From positions 2,604,001 through 2,668,000 of the forward strand of contig NZ_SHKK01000001.1 of the NCBI RefSeq assembly GCF_004217135.1: a DNA stretch of 64,000 nt. The letters are read 5' to 3'. Of this stretch, positions 63,652-64,000 are shown piece by piece; positions within the stretch are counted from its first letter, which is position 1; the number at the start of each line of letters is the position of its first letter. Position numbers and translations under genes: made by a program. Under the pieces are notes generated by a model that had not been told where the DNA came from, did no database searches, and worked only from the letters and a program-made list of their open reading frames with translations. The DNA comes from Micromonospora violae. GTDB lineage: Bacteria > Actinomycetota > Actinomycetes > Mycobacteriales > Micromonosporaceae.

Positions 63652-64000
63652 ATGCCCGTGACCGATCCCTGCGAGCTGCCGGCCGACCGCAAGCGCGGCT
63701 CGAACTTCGGGTGGTCGCTGGGCATGGTGCTGCGTCGCTGGCAGGAGCACGTCGAGGAGCTGCTGCGGGACCTGCCGCACGGCAGTCGGGGCTACCACAT
63801 CCTCGCCGTCGTCGTGCACGAGGAGGTGCCCACGCAGGGCGCCCTCGCCGCCCGCCTGGCCATCGACCGCAGCGTCCTGACGTACGTCATCGACGACCTG
63901 GAGAACGCCGGGCTCATCGAGCGTCGACGCGACCCCCAGGACCGACGCGCCCGGCGGATCGTGGCCACCGAACGCGGCCGTCGGACGCTCGCCGAGGCCG
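63652..64000 (+). CDS. MarR-family transcriptional regulator, 3' end missing
   Basis: 116 residues visible from ATG 63652; the gene runs off the window. TAGCAT (63640-63645) six bases before the ATG suggests a leaderless transcript. Winged helix: VPTQGALAARLAIDRSVLTYVIDDLENAGLIERRRDPQDRRARRI, with the DxRxR wing typical of MarR. It is divergent from the flavin fusion gene and the probable repressor of that gene; MarR proteins commonly respond to phenolic ligands. Confidence 0.88.
   Translation, partial: MPVTDPCELPADRKRGSNFGWSLGMVLRRWQEHVEELLRDLPHGSRGYHILAVVVHEEVPTQGALAARLAIDRSVLTYVIDDLENAGLIERRRDPQDRRARRIVATERGRRTLAEA

Overview
This is a GC-rich (roughly 70 %) actinobacterial chromosome segment with dense genes, frequent ATGA/GTGA overlaps, many GTG starts and several leaderless genes (TAnnnT box 6-8 nt before the start codon). 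Gene content (SigC-type sigma factor, DUF574-type methyltransferase, giant fused acyl-CoA carboxylase, LLM flavin enzyme, DyP/CopC copper cluster, lactate LutABC) fits the Micromonosporaceae, but that assignment is inference. No rRNA, tRNA, CRISPR array, insertion sequence or prophage was seen. The first gene is cut at its 5' end and the last (MarR family) at its 3' end.

Layout. 0-5 kb: LuxR fragment, methyltransferase, CBM2 secreted protein, AlkZ-like winged-helix protein, secreted phosphodiester glycosidase. 5-11 kb: a single 1819-residue biotin-dependent carboxylase, then a SigC-like sigma factor. 11.3-18.3 kb: a sugar-acid utilisation operon (ABC transporter, galactonate dehydratase, mannonate dehydratase, gluconokinase) divergent from its probable GntR regulator. 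18.3-20.7 kb: sigma-factor remnant, a long hairpin, a repeat protein and an unknown protein. 20.7-26 kb: SDR dehydrogenase, fumarylacetoacetase-fold hydrolase, GntR regulator and LutABC, which together could turn a deoxy-sugar acid into pyruvate and lactate and then oxidise the lactate.

26-47.3 kb is the most interesting part: a cobalamin / cobalt / nickel region. An ECF transporter (S, fused A-A', T) forms one overlapping operon with two wall- or membrane-anchored surface proteins, one carrying two tandem transcobalamin-like helical domains. A third, secreted transcobalamin-like protein (helical domain plus DUF4430-like C-terminal domain) is transcribed divergently. The 0.5-kb gap between them holds two back-to-back cobalamin riboswitches, one per direction. 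Next come a NicO-type Ni/Co transporter with a membrane-anchored partner, a five-gene nickel/peptide ABC operon with a Nur-box-like site, and a superoxide dismutase gene with the same site but lacking the codons for the N-terminal domain. Two further, mutually similar cobalamin riboswitches in opposite orientation sit before B12-independent methionine synthase (metE) and before an acyl-CoA thioesterase.

47-64 kb: quinone oxidoreductase; a copper cluster (PCuAC lipoprotein, Tat-exported DyP peroxidase, CopC) with a PepSY membrane protein; oxalate decarboxylase with a small membrane protein; a LuxR regulator; aldo/keto reductase divergent from a TetR regulator; a VOC protein, an MFS transporter, a D-cysteine desulfhydrase-like enzyme, AlkD, and an unusual LLM flavin enzyme / FAD-linked oxidase fusion divergent from a MarR regulator. 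Many convergent gene pairs are separated by perfect or near-perfect 10-17 bp hairpins without U-tracts, probably bidirectional terminators.
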